Shown here piece by piece: positions 17,613 to 25,292 of a stretch of 64,000 nucleotides of DNA. The translations under genes and the position numbers were made by a program. This stretch comes from Bog-159 sp049511415 (GTDB lineage: Bacteria > Acidobacteriota > Terriglobia > Bryobacterales > Bryobacteraceae). The notes below the pieces were generated by a model. It was not told the DNA's origin. It did not search any database and saw only the letters and a list, made by a program, of their open reading frames with translations. The stretch covers positions 26,079-90,078 of the forward strand of contig JBEKYC010000024.1 of assembly GCA_049511415.1 (NCBI GenBank). Direction: 5' to 3'. Numbering within the stretch: the first letter of the stretch is position 1; each line of letters starts with the position of its first letter.

Positions 17613-19082
17613 ATGACCTCCAAAACCAATCCGGGGAATTTCGGCGCGGTAGTCTCGGTGCGAGGCAGTGTCGTGGACATACGGTTTGACGAACATTTAC
17701 CGCCCATATACTCGTTGCTGCGCGCGAGGGAGGGGAAAATTGCCATCGAGGTTTTGGCCCAGCTCGATGCGCATAGCGTGCGTGGAATCGCGCTGACTCC
17801 CACCGAAGGCCTCGTCCGCGGCAGCGTGGTGGAAGACACGGGTGGTCCGCTGAAGGCGCCGGTCGGCAAGGGCACTCTCTCGCGAATGTTCGACGTCTTT
17901 GGAAACGCCATCGACCGCCAGGCAGCACCGGCGGATGTCCAATGGCGCTCGGTGCATCAGGACCCGCCCGCGCTTGCGCGGCGCTCCACCAAGTCCGAGA
18001 TCTTCGAGACGGGGATCAAAGCCATCGATGTGCTGGTGCCGCTCGAGCGCGGCGGCAAATCGGGCCTGTTCGGCGGGGCGGGAGTGGGCAAGACGGTGTT
18101 GCTCACCGAAATGATTCACAACATGATCGAACACCAGAAGGGTGTCAGCATCTTTTGCGGGATCGGCGAGCGATGCCGCGAGGGCGAAGAGCTTTACAGC
18201 GGCATGAAGGCCGCCGGCGTACTGCCGAACATGGTGATGGTGTACGGGCAGATGAATGAACCGCCTGGAAGCCGTTTCCGCGTGGGCCTTGCGGCGCTGA
18301 CGATGGCGGAGTATTTCCGGGATGACGAGCATCGCGATGTGCTGCTGCTGATCGATAATATTTTCCGCTTCATCCAGGCTGGCATGGAAGTGTCCGGCTT
18401 GATGGGCCAAATGCCGTCGCGCCTTGGCTATCAACCTACCATGGGCACCGAGCTGTCGGGGTTGGAAGAGCGCATCGCCAACACCGATACCGGCGCCATC
18501 ACATCCATTCAGGCGGTGTATGTGCCGGCGGACGATTTAACCGACCCGGCGGCGGTGCACACGTTTTCACATCTTTCGACGTCCATCGTGCTCTCGCGCA
18601 AACGGGCGAGTGAAGGACTTTATCCGGCTATCGATCTGCTGCAATCCAACTCCAAGATGGCTACGCCCGGCATCGTCGGAGACCGGCATTATCTGCTGGC
18701 GCAGGAAATCCGGCGGACGCTCGCGCAGTACGAAGATCTCAAGGACATCATCGCCATGCTCGGCCTGGAACAACTGGCGCCGGAAGACCGCAAAGTGGTC
18801 GCCCGCGCCCGGCGGCTGGAACGATTCCTCACGCAACCGTTTTTCGCTACCGAGCAGTTCAGCGGGATCAAGGGAAAGCTGGTCAGCCTCAAAGACTCGC
18901 TGGATGGCTGTGAACGCATTCTGCGCGATGAATTCAAAGACTACACGGAAAGCGCGCTTTACATGATCGGCGCGATTAGCGAGGCGAAGAAGCCAGCTGC
19001 CGATCCCAAGGCGAAACCGCAGCCCGAGCCGAAGCCCAAACCGGAGGTCGAGCATGCCGCAGCCGGCGCTCATGCATCTTAA
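17613..19082 (+). CDS. atpD: N-type ATPase subunit beta
   Basis: 489 residues. The N-terminal barrel (FGAVVSVRGSVVDIRF) precedes the catalytic domain with P-loop GGAGVGKT at 154-161, GERCREGEELY and LLLIDNIFRFIQAG. The C-terminal helical domain has LGLEQLAPEDRKVVARARR in place of the usual DELSEED stretch. A Pro/Lys-rich tail (about 458-489) extends beyond normal beta. It is the first gene of the atpD-C-Q-R-B-E-F-A-G order diagnostic of N-ATPases. The atpC start lies 29 bases inside its end. Confidence 0.95.
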   Translation: MTSKTNPGNFGAVVSVRGSVVDIRFDEHLPPIYSLLRAREGKIAIEVLAQLDAHSVRGIALTPTEGLVRGSVVEDTGGPLKAPVGKGTLSRMFDVFGNAIDRQAAPADVQWRSVHQDPPALARRSTKSEIFETGIKAIDVLVPLERGGKSGLFGGAGVGKTVLLTEMIHNMIEHQKGVSIFCGIGERCREGEELYSGMKAAGVLPNMVMVYGQMNEPPGSRFRVGLAALTMAEYFRDDEHRDVLLLIDNIFRFIQAGMEVSGLMGQMPSRLGYQPTMGTELSGLEERIANTDTGAITSIQAVYVPADDLTDPAAVHTFSHLSTSIVLSRKRASEGLYPAIDLLQSNSKMATPGIVGDRHYLLAQEIRRTLAQYEDLKDIIAMLGLEQLAPEDRKVVARARRLERFLTQPFFATEQFSGIKGKLVSLKDSLDGCERILRDEFKDYTESALYMIGAISEAKKPAADPKAKPQPEPKPKPEVEHAAAGAHAS

Positions 19083-19461
19083 AATTCTCCTGCCGTTCGG
19101 AGTCTTCGCCGAGAAGACCGGCGTTTCGCGCATCGTGGCGGAGACCCGCGAGGGATCATTTGGGATACTGCCGCATCGGCTGGATTGCGTGGCGGCGCTC
19201 GCCCCCGGGATTCTTACCTATCAAAACGAAGGGGAAGGCGAGGTTTATGCAGCCGTCGACGAAGGCGTGCTGGTGAAGACCGGCCTGGACGTGCTCGTCT
19301 CCGTGCGCAACGCGATCGGCGGAACGGACCTCGCGCAACTGCATGCGGCGGTGGAGAAGGAGTTTATGAACCTGGACGAGCGGGAGCAGAGCGTCCGCTC
19401 GGTGATGGCGAAAATGGAAAGCGATTTCATCGGCCGCCTGGCGGAGTTTCAGCATGCGTGA
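19054..19461 (+). CDS. atpC: N-type ATPase subunit epsilon
   Basis: 135 residues. HLKILLPFGVFAEKTGVSRIVAETREGSFGILPHRLD is the beta-sandwich of epsilon (shown in overlapping parts here: ILLPFGVF, GSFGILPHRLD); the C-terminal helices are weakly conserved. It couples the rotor stalk to the catalytic head. GGAGG sits six bases before ATG 19054, supporting the start despite a 29-base overlap with atpD; an alternative ATG is at 19072. It overlaps atpQ by 8 bases. Confidence 0.92.
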   Translation: MPQPALMHLKILLPFGVFAEKTGVSRIVAETREGSFGILPHRLDCVAALAPGILTYQNEGEGEVYAAVDEGVLVKTGLDVLVSVRNAIGGTDLAQLHAAVEKEFMNLDEREQSVRSVMAKMESDFIGRLAEFQHA

Positions 19462-19762
19462 AGAATCGTTCAGCCGGGCGGTCGCGGCCAAGGCTGCGCG
19501 CAAGCTCAAGGCGCGGCGCAATTCCACGCAGGGAGTCTGGTTCGGCTTGGGGATGATGGGTCTGGTGGGCTGGTCGGTGGTGGTTCCGACGCTGCTAGGC
19601 GCCGCGTTCGGTATCTGGCTCGACAAACGCAATCCAGGACAGCTTTCCTGGACGCTGACGTTTCTGGTTATCGGCCTGGCCATCGGCTGTTTGAACGCCT
19701 GGCATTGGGTGAGCAAGGAAGACCAGGAGATGCGAGACGAACAGGAGAAAAAGGATGACTGA
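19454..19762 (+). CDS. atpQ: N-type ATPase accessory subunit AtpQ (AtpI/AtpZ-like)
   Basis: 102 residues. A basic N-terminal helix (AVAAKAARKLKARR) precedes two transmembrane helices (about 28-52 with GLGMMGLVGWSVVVPTLLG, and about 66-84) separated by FGIWLDKRNPG, as in AtpI/AtpZ-like assembly proteins. In N-ATPases the two extra small genes between atpC and atpB are named atpQ and atpR; position and topology assign this one. Such proteins are thought to assist c-ring assembly or ion handling. Overlaps both neighbours by 8 bases. Confidence 0.88.
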   Translation: MREESFSRAVAAKAARKLKARRNSTQGVWFGLGMMGLVGWSVVVPTLLGAAFGIWLDKRNPGQLSWTLTFLVIGLAIGCLNAWHWVSKEDQEMRDEQEKKDD

Positions 19763-20066
19763 AACTCTGGGTCTTGTGCTGGCCCTGGTGGGCGGCGTCT
19801 TACTCGGCGGGCTGTTCTTCGGCGGCCTTTGGTGGACGGTTCGCAAGGGTGTTTCGTCCGAACGGCCGGCGCTTTTGTTCCTGGGCAGCCTGTTGCTGCG
19901 AGTGGGCATTTCTTTGGCGGGCTTTTATCTTATCGGGCGCGCCGATTGGGAGAAGCTGCTGGCGAGTCTCCTGGGATTCGTCACGGCACGCCTTCTCGTG
20001 ACACGTCTTACCCGCGCGGCGGAAAGGCCAAGCTATCCGGAACAGGCGGCCAGCCATGCACCTTAG
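19755..20066 (+). CDS. atpR: N-type ATPase accessory subunit AtpR
   Basis: 103 residues with three hydrophobic helices (about 5-28, 38-62, 66-82): LVLALVGGVLLGGLFFGGLWW, LLFLGSLLLRVGISLAGFYL and LLASLLGFVTARLLVTR. The conserved membrane arginines are typical of AtpR, found only in N-ATPase operons; a role in c-ring assembly or ion selectivity has been suggested for the family. GGAG lies about 11 bases before the ATG. It overlaps atpQ by 8 and atpB by 11 bases. Confidence 0.88.
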   Translation: MTETLGLVLALVGGVLLGGLFFGGLWWTVRKGVSSERPALLFLGSLLLRVGISLAGFYLIGRADWEKLLASLLGFVTARLLVTRLTRAAERPSYPEQAASHAP

Positions 20067-20757
20067 CCCCGATCAGATCATCTACTGGCAGCACGGGTTC
20101 TTCAAGCTCAACGCCACGATTGTGTTCACGTGGGCGCTGATGCTCGTGCTGGCCGGCGGCTCCAGACTGATCACGCGCAAACTCTCCGTCGGTCTGGAGC
20201 GTTCCCGCTGGCAGAACCTTCTGGAAATTCTCGTCACCGGTATCGCGAAACAGATTGAGGAGGCAGGCCTGAGCCAGCCGCGGAAATATATCGGCTTTCT
20301 CGGCACGCTTTTCCTGTTTATCGCTACAGCCAGCCTCTGTAACGTTCTTCCCGTCTACCAACCGCCTACCGCTTCGCTCTCGACCACGGCGGCGCTCGCG
20401 TTGTGCGTCTTTGTGGCAGTTCCGTTGTTCGGCATCGAGGAGCAAGGTGTGGGCAATTACCTCAAGTCCTATATGCAGCCGACGTTGTTCATGCTGCCAT
20501 TCAATATCATCAGTGAACTCTCACGTACGCTGGCCTTGGCCATCCGCTTGTTCGGCAACATGATGAGCGGGGCGATGATCATCGGCATCCTGTTAACTAT
20601 TACGCCGTTCATCTTCCCGATCGTCATGACGCTGCTTGGTCAGTTAACGGGTATGGTGCAGGCCTATATCTTCAGCATCCTGGCGACGGTGTACATTGCC
20701 GCCGCGACGCGTGTCCGTGAGCCCAAACCCGATCCAGGGAAAGGCATTCCAGCATGA
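20056..20757 (+). CDS. atpB: N-type ATPase subunit a
   Basis: 233 residues, five to six membrane helices. The essential stator arginine is R164 in LALAIRLFGNMMSG, facing the c-ring carboxylate. The C-terminal helix (GMVQAYIFSILATVYIAAA) is the usual conserved helix. It forms the two half-channels for the coupling ion. It overlaps atpR by 11 bases; a 25-base gap with a strong AGGGAG precedes atpE, consistent with the higher expression needed for c. Confidence 0.94.
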   Translation: MHLSPDQIIYWQHGFFKLNATIVFTWALMLVLAGGSRLITRKLSVGLERSRWQNLLEILVTGIAKQIEEAGLSQPRKYIGFLGTLFLFIATASLCNVLPVYQPPTASLSTTAALALCVFVAVPLFGIEEQGVGNYLKSYMQPTLFMLPFNIISELSRTLALAIRLFGNMMSGAMIIGILLTITPFIFPIVMTLLGQLTGMVQAYIFSILATVYIAAATRVREPKPDPGKGIPA

Positions 20758-20782
20758 ACTACGACAAGAAAGGGAGATTATT

Positions 20783-21064
20783 GTGGATAGCATAACCATC
20801 ATCGCGGTGGCATCGATTGTCATCGCCGGCATCACCACCGGTTTCGGGACTATGGGACCCGCGCTGGCGGAAGGAAAGGCGGTGGCGACGGCGCTGAGTT
20901 CGCTGGCCCAGCAGCCGGACGCCTCCGCGACCATCACCCGGACGTTGTTCGTGGGCCTGGCGATGATCGAGTCCACGGCCATCTACTGCTTCGTGGTCTC
21001 GATGATTCTCATCTTCGCCAACCCGTTCTGGAACCACATCATCGCGCAAGCCGCGAAGAAGTAA
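20783..21064 (+). CDS. atpE: N-type ATPase subunit c (rotor ring) with two carboxylates
   Basis: 93 residues, two helices. E63 in MIESTAIY is the ion-binding carboxylate, with S64, T65 and Y68 in the positions that bind Na+ in sodium-type rings. On helix 1, where sodium rings have Gln (GQG), this protein has E30 (LAEGKA). Two carboxylates per site is a known N-ATPase trait. GTG at 20783 is the start: AGGGAG lies 6 bases upstream, and the upstream frame has no ribosome-binding site. Confidence 0.94.
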   Translation: MDSITIIAVASIVIAGITTGFGTMGPALAEGKAVATALSSLAQQPDASATITRTLFVGLAMIESTAIYCFVVSMILIFANPFWNHIIAQAAKK

Positions 21065-21069
21065 GACCT

Positions 21070-21840
21070 ATGTTAGCCGATTGGTTCACCATCGTCGCGC
21101 AGGCGCTCAACTTTCTCATCCTGGTCTGGTTGATGAAGCGGTTCCTTTATAAGCCCGTCCTGGACGCCATCGACGAGCGGGAGAAGCGCATCGCCGCGGA
21201 ACTGGCGAACGCCGACGCGAAAAAAGCCGAAGCCCAAAAGGAGCACGACGAATTCCAGCGAAAGAACACGGAGTTCGACCAGCAGCGCGCCGCGCTGATG
21301 ACCAAGGCGACGGACGAGGCGCAGGCCGAACGCCAGCGGCTCCTGGAGGAAGCTCGGAAGGCCGCCGCGGATCTGAGTTCCAAACGGCAGGAAGCGCTGA
21401 GAAACGAAGAACAGACATTACATCAAGCCATTCGCCGCCGGACGCAGGAAGAAGTATTTGCGATCGCACGCAAGGCGCTGACGGATCTCGCTACGGTGAG
21501 CCTGGAAGAACGCCTGGGCGAGGTGTTTACGCGCCGCTTGCGGGAGATGAACGGCAGAGACAAACAAGGCCTCGCCGAGGCCCTGAAGACCACCTCCGAT
21601 CCCGCGGTGGTGCGCAGCACCTTTGACCTGCCTGCGGAGCAGCGCTCCGCCATACAGAATGCGCTCAACGAAACCTTCTCGGCTGATATTCCCGTCCGGT
21701 TCGAGACCGCCCCAGACCTGGTGGGCGGCGTGGAACTCACCACGAACGGACAAAAGGTAGGCTGGAGCATCGCGGATTATCTGGCATCGCTCGAAAAGGG
21801 CGTCGACGAGCTTCTGGAGGAAAACAACCATGGAACCTGA
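21070..21840 (+). CDS. atpF: N-type ATPase fused b-delta stator subunit
   Basis: 256 residues, far longer than a normal b (about 160). An N-terminal membrane anchor (WFTIVAQALNFLILVWLMKRF) leads into a long charged coiled coil (about 40-130). The end (VRFETAPDLVGGVELTTNGQ shown in part, then WSIADYLASLEKGVDELLEE) resembles the delta-subunit C-terminus. No separate atpH exists in the operon, so this subunit probably does both jobs, clamping the stator to the head. Overlaps atpA by 11 bases. Confidence 0.92.
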   Translation: MLADWFTIVAQALNFLILVWLMKRFLYKPVLDAIDEREKRIAAELANADAKKAEAQKEHDEFQRKNTEFDQQRAALMTKATDEAQAERQRLLEEARKAAADLSSKRQEALRNEEQTLHQAIRRRTQEEVFAIARKALTDLATVSLEERLGEVFTRRLREMNGRDKQGLAEALKTTSDPAVVRSTFDLPAEQRSAIQNALNETFSADIPVRFETAPDLVGGVELTTNGQKVGWSIADYLASLEKGVDELLEENNHGT

Positions 21841-23377
21841 GAGCCTTCAGAACGACTTCGACAAGGCGTTTGCCGGAATCGGCCAAGCCCGAGAGGCATT
21901 CAGGCCGGCATTAACGGCACGGGAGGTGGGGACCGTCACCAGTGTGGCCACCGGCATCGCCAAAGTGTCCGGCCTCCCAGGGGTGGGCTTCGACGAGTTG
22001 GTGCGATTTCCCGGTGATGTCCTCGGCATTGCGTTCAACGTGGACGCAGACGAGATTGGCGTCGTTCTGCTGGGCGACTACACGCAACTGCACGCGGGAG
22101 ATGAAGTCGAGCGCACGGGCCGGGTCATGGACGTGGCGGTGGGCGACGGGTTACTGGGGCGCGTCATCGACCCTCTGGGCCGGCCGCTCGATGGCAAAGG
22201 ACCGGTGGCCTCCAGCAAGCGCCTGCCCGTCGAACGGCCGGCCCCGCCGATCATGGACCGCGCGGCCGTGACGGTGCCTCTCCAGACCGGCCTCATGGTC
22301 ATTGACGCGCTCATTCCCGTTGGTCGCGGCCAGCGCGAGTTGATTCTGGGAGACCGACAGACCGGCAAGACCGCTATTGCGACCGACACCATCTTCAACC
22401 AGCGTGAGCGGAATGTGCTGTGCGTTTACTGTGCCATCGGCCAGCGCGCGTCCGCGGTTGCGAAGACCGTGGCGAACTTGCGGAAAAGGGGCGCGATGGA
22501 TTACACCGTCGTGGTTGTGAGCGAGGGCAACGACCCGCCGGGCCTGGCTTACATCGCGCCTTACGCCGCTACCAGTATCGCGGAGTTCTTCATGGAAGCG
22601 GGCCGGGACGTGCTGATCGTTTACGACGATCTCGTGCAGCACGCGCGCTCCTACCGTGAACTCTCTCTGCTGCTGCGCCGTCCGCCCGGCAGGGAAGCCT
22701 TTCCCGGCGACATCTTTTATATTCACTCCCGGCTGCTCGAACGTGCGACGCATCTGCGCAAGGAACTGGGCGGCGGGTCGCTCACCGCGCTGCCCATCAT
22801 TGAAACCGAAGCGCAGGACATTTCCGCCTATATTCCGACCAACTTGATTTCCATTACGGATGGGCAGATCTACCTCTCGCCATCGTTATTCGAATTGGGC
22901 GTTTTGCCCGCGGTGGATGTCGGAAAATCCGTTTCGCGTGTGGGTGGCCAGGCACAACTGGCGGCCTACCGCGCGGTGGCGGGCGACCTTAAGCTGGCCT
23001 ACGCACAGTTCGAGGAACTCGAAACCTTTTCTCGGTTCGGCGCACGCCTGGACGCGGACACGCGCAAGACCATCGAACACGGACGGCGAATCCGAGCGTG
23101 CCTGAAACAGCCGGAATTCTCTCCGGTCTCCGTGCCCGCGCAAATCGCCGTGTTGCTGGCTTTGACCGCGGGACTCTTCGACCTTGTGCCGCTGGATCAG
23201 ATGACGGACGCCGAACACGCCCTATGCGAGGCCGCCGCGGATATTCCGCCGGAGGTGCGCGGGCGATTAGACACCGCCGCAAAACTGAGCGATGAGGATC
23301 GCAAAGCGATTGTTGAAATCGCAACTAAAGCCCTTGCGCGCTTCCAGCCCAAGCCTGAACCCGAGAAGAAGCCATGA
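21830..23377 (+). CDS. atpA: N-type ATPase subunit alpha
   Basis: 515 residues. The nucleotide P-loop GDRQTGKT is at 174-181; also GLMVIDALIPVGRGQRELI, VYCAIGQRASAVAKTV and ISVTDGQ-type ISITDGQIYLS; the arginine finger region follows (GKSVSRVGGQAQLAA). It alternates with beta in the catalytic hexamer, regulatory rather than catalytic. It overlaps atpF by 11 bases and atpG by four (ATGA), so head subunits are translationally coupled. Confidence 0.96.
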   Translation: MEPESLQNDFDKAFAGIGQAREAFRPALTAREVGTVTSVATGIAKVSGLPGVGFDELVRFPGDVLGIAFNVDADEIGVVLLGDYTQLHAGDEVERTGRVMDVAVGDGLLGRVIDPLGRPLDGKGPVASSKRLPVERPAPPIMDRAAVTVPLQTGLMVIDALIPVGRGQRELILGDRQTGKTAIATDTIFNQRERNVLCVYCAIGQRASAVAKTVANLRKRGAMDYTVVVVSEGNDPPGLAYIAPYAATSIAEFFMEAGRDVLIVYDDLVQHARSYRELSLLLRRPPGREAFPGDIFYIHSRLLERATHLRKELGGGSLTALPIIETEAQDISAYIPTNLISITDGQIYLSPSLFELGVLPAVDVGKSVSRVGGQAQLAAYRAVAGDLKLAYAQFEELETFSRFGARLDADTRKTIEHGRRIRACLKQPEFSPVSVPAQIAVLLALTAGLFDLVPLDQMTDAEHALCEAAADIPPEVRGRLDTAAKLSDEDRKAIVEIATKALARFQPKPEPEKKP

Positions 23378-24417
23378 GCGACACCACGGCGAGTCTGCGG
23401 CGAAAGATCGGCGGGGCAGGGGACCTGGAATCCGTCGTACGCACCATGAAAGCCGTGGCCGCCTCGAGCATCGGACAATACGAGAACTCCGTGAGTGCGT
23501 TGGGCGACTATTATCGCGCCGTGGAACTGGGGTTGGGCGCATGCTTCCGGGAAAGCGGGCCGGCGCCTTTGGTTCCGGAACGGAAAGGAAAACCCGATGC
23601 GGATGGGATCGGCGCCGTCGTATTCGGTTCCGACCAGGGACTAGTGGGCCAGTTTAATGAGGTGGTGGCCGATTTTGCGGTCAAGACACTGGCCGGCTTG
23701 CCCGGTACGCCCAGAGTCTGGGCCGTCGGCGAGCGCGTGCATGAGCGCTTGGCGGACGCGGGACTGGCTCCGATTGGAATCTTCACCGTGCCGAATTCCG
23801 TCAAGGCCATCACGCCGCTCGTCGGGCAGATTCAAATCGAAAGCGAAGCGCATCGTGCGAAAGGCGAGTATGCCAGTCTTTACGTCTTTCATAACAGGCC
23901 GCAATCCGGGGCGCTCTACGAGCCGGTCAGCCAGCGGTTATTGCCGCTCGACGCGCAATGGGAACACGGATTGGCCCAGGTCCCATGGCCGGCCGGAAGC
24001 TTGCCCGAAATCATGTGCACCGGCGCCACGACTTTGCGCGCACTGATCCGCGAATATCTTTTTATCTCGCTCTTCCGGGCCTGCGCCGAATCCCTGGCGA
24101 GCGAGAACGCGAGCCGCCTGGCGGCCATGCAACGCGCCGAAAAAAACATCGACGAATTGCTGGAGGATCTCAACCGGACATTTCATCGCTTGCGCCAAAG
24201 CGGCATCGATGACGAATTGTTCGACGTCATCTCCGGCTTCGAAGCGCTGAGCGGAGGAAGAAAGGCACCTGCGACAGCCCAGAAGCCGTTTGATCTCACA
24301 CCTCGGATCGCCACGCGGGCCTATGAAATCTACGAGCGACATGGTCGCCACGATGGCCAGGCGGATCAGGACTGGATCGAGGCGGAACGCGATGTTGCGC
24401 CGAAAGGATCAAGATGA
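23374..24417 (+). CDS. atpG: N-type ATPase subunit gamma with a C-terminal DUF2934-like extension
   Basis: 347 residues; an ordinary gamma has about 290. The core is complete: SLRRKIGGAGDLESVVRTMK at the N-terminus, FGSDQGLVGQFNEVV in the middle, and the C-terminal helix FHRLRQSGIDDELFDVISGF up to about residue 297. A 50-residue tail then contains IATRAYEIYERHGRHDGQAD followed by QDWIEAERDV, which matches DUF2934 (RAYelyexxG...dWxxAE). Gamma's C-terminus lies in the crown of the alpha/beta hexamer, so the tail would emerge at the stator side. The ATGA overlap with ppk2 shows the tail is the real gene end. Confidence 0.93.
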   Translation: MSDTTASLRRKIGGAGDLESVVRTMKAVAASSIGQYENSVSALGDYYRAVELGLGACFRESGPAPLVPERKGKPDADGIGAVVFGSDQGLVGQFNEVVADFAVKTLAGLPGTPRVWAVGERVHERLADAGLAPIGIFTVPNSVKAITPLVGQIQIESEAHRAKGEYASLYVFHNRPQSGALYEPVSQRLLPLDAQWEHGLAQVPWPAGSLPEIMCTGATTLRALIREYLFISLFRACAESLASENASRLAAMQRAEKNIDELLEDLNRTFHRLRQSGIDDELFDVISGFEALSGGRKAPATAQKPFDLTPRIATRAYEIYERHGRHDGQADQDWIEAERDVAPKGSR

Positions 24418-25283
24418 AGATTGATTCGAAGGATTTCCGCGTGAGGCCCGGAGAAAAGGTCAGCCTCAAAGAGTGGCCGACGAGTGTGAAGCCCGTGTGC
24501 CAGTCGAAGAAGGAGTATCGAAAGCTGCTGGAAGCGCACATTGCGGCGCTCAGCACTCTGCAACGCCTGCACTACGCCTCCAACCGCTATGCATTGCTTC
24601 TGATCTTTCAGGGGATGGACGCCGCAGGCAAAGACGGCGCCATCCGGCACGTCATGTCAGGGGTCAATCCGCAGGGCTGCCAGGTTTCCAGTTTCAAGCA
24701 GCCGAGCGCCGACGAGTTGGAACACGATTTTCTCTGGCGCACGACGCGCCGGCTTCCCGAGCGCGGGCAGATCGGCATATTCAATCGTTCCTATTACGAG
24801 GAGGTGCTCGTGGTTAGGGTGCACCCGGAGATTCTTCGCAGCCAGGGGCTATCGGAAGAGTTGCGCGACGAGAAGAGCATCTGGGAGGAGCGATACCGGT
24901 CCATCGCGGACCTGGAGAGCCACCTATATCGCAACGGCACGCGCACCATTAAAGTGTTCCTCCATCTTTCGCGGGACGAACAACGAAAGCGGTTCCTGGA
25001 ACGTATCGACGAACCGGAAAAGAACTGGAAATTCAGCCTAGCGGACATTCATGAGAGGAAATACTGGAAAGATTACATAGCGGCGTACGAGGCCTGCCTG
25101 GACGCGACCAGTACACATCACGCGCCCTGGTACGTCGTTCCGGCCGACGATAAGCAGAATGCCCGGCTGATCGTTTCCCAAATTGTTCTGGATGCGCTTA
25201 ATGGACTGAAGATGGCATATCCCAAGACCACCGCGAAACGCAAAGAAGAGCTGAAAGCTATCCGTAAGCTGCTAGAGAAGTAA
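24414..25283 (+). CDS. ppk2: Polyphosphate kinase 2 family protein
   Basis: 289 residues. Walker A is GMDAAGKDG at 67-75; the lid and catalytic segment is GIFNRSYYEEVLVVRVHP; also WEERYRSIADLESHL and KNWKFSLADIHERKYW. PPK2 enzymes move phosphate between polyphosphate and nucleotides (AMP/ADP/GDP); the length fits a single-domain enzyme, but the subclass cannot be fixed by eye. The start overlaps the atpG stop (ATGA), so it is made with the ATPase. A polyphosphate-driven nucleotide recharge for the ATPase is an attractive inference. Confidence 0.93.
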   Translation: MKIDSKDFRVRPGEKVSLKEWPTSVKPVCQSKKEYRKLLEAHIAALSTLQRLHYASNRYALLLIFQGMDAAGKDGAIRHVMSGVNPQGCQVSSFKQPSADELEHDFLWRTTRRLPERGQIGIFNRSYYEEVLVVRVHPEILRSQGLSEELRDEKSIWEERYRSIADLESHLYRNGTRTIKVFLHLSRDEQRKRFLERIDEPEKNWKFSLADIHERKYWKDYIAAYEACLDATSTHHAPWYVVPADDKQNARLIVSQIVLDALNGLKMAYPKTTAKRKEELKAIRKLLEK

Positions 25284-25292
25284 TGGCACTCA

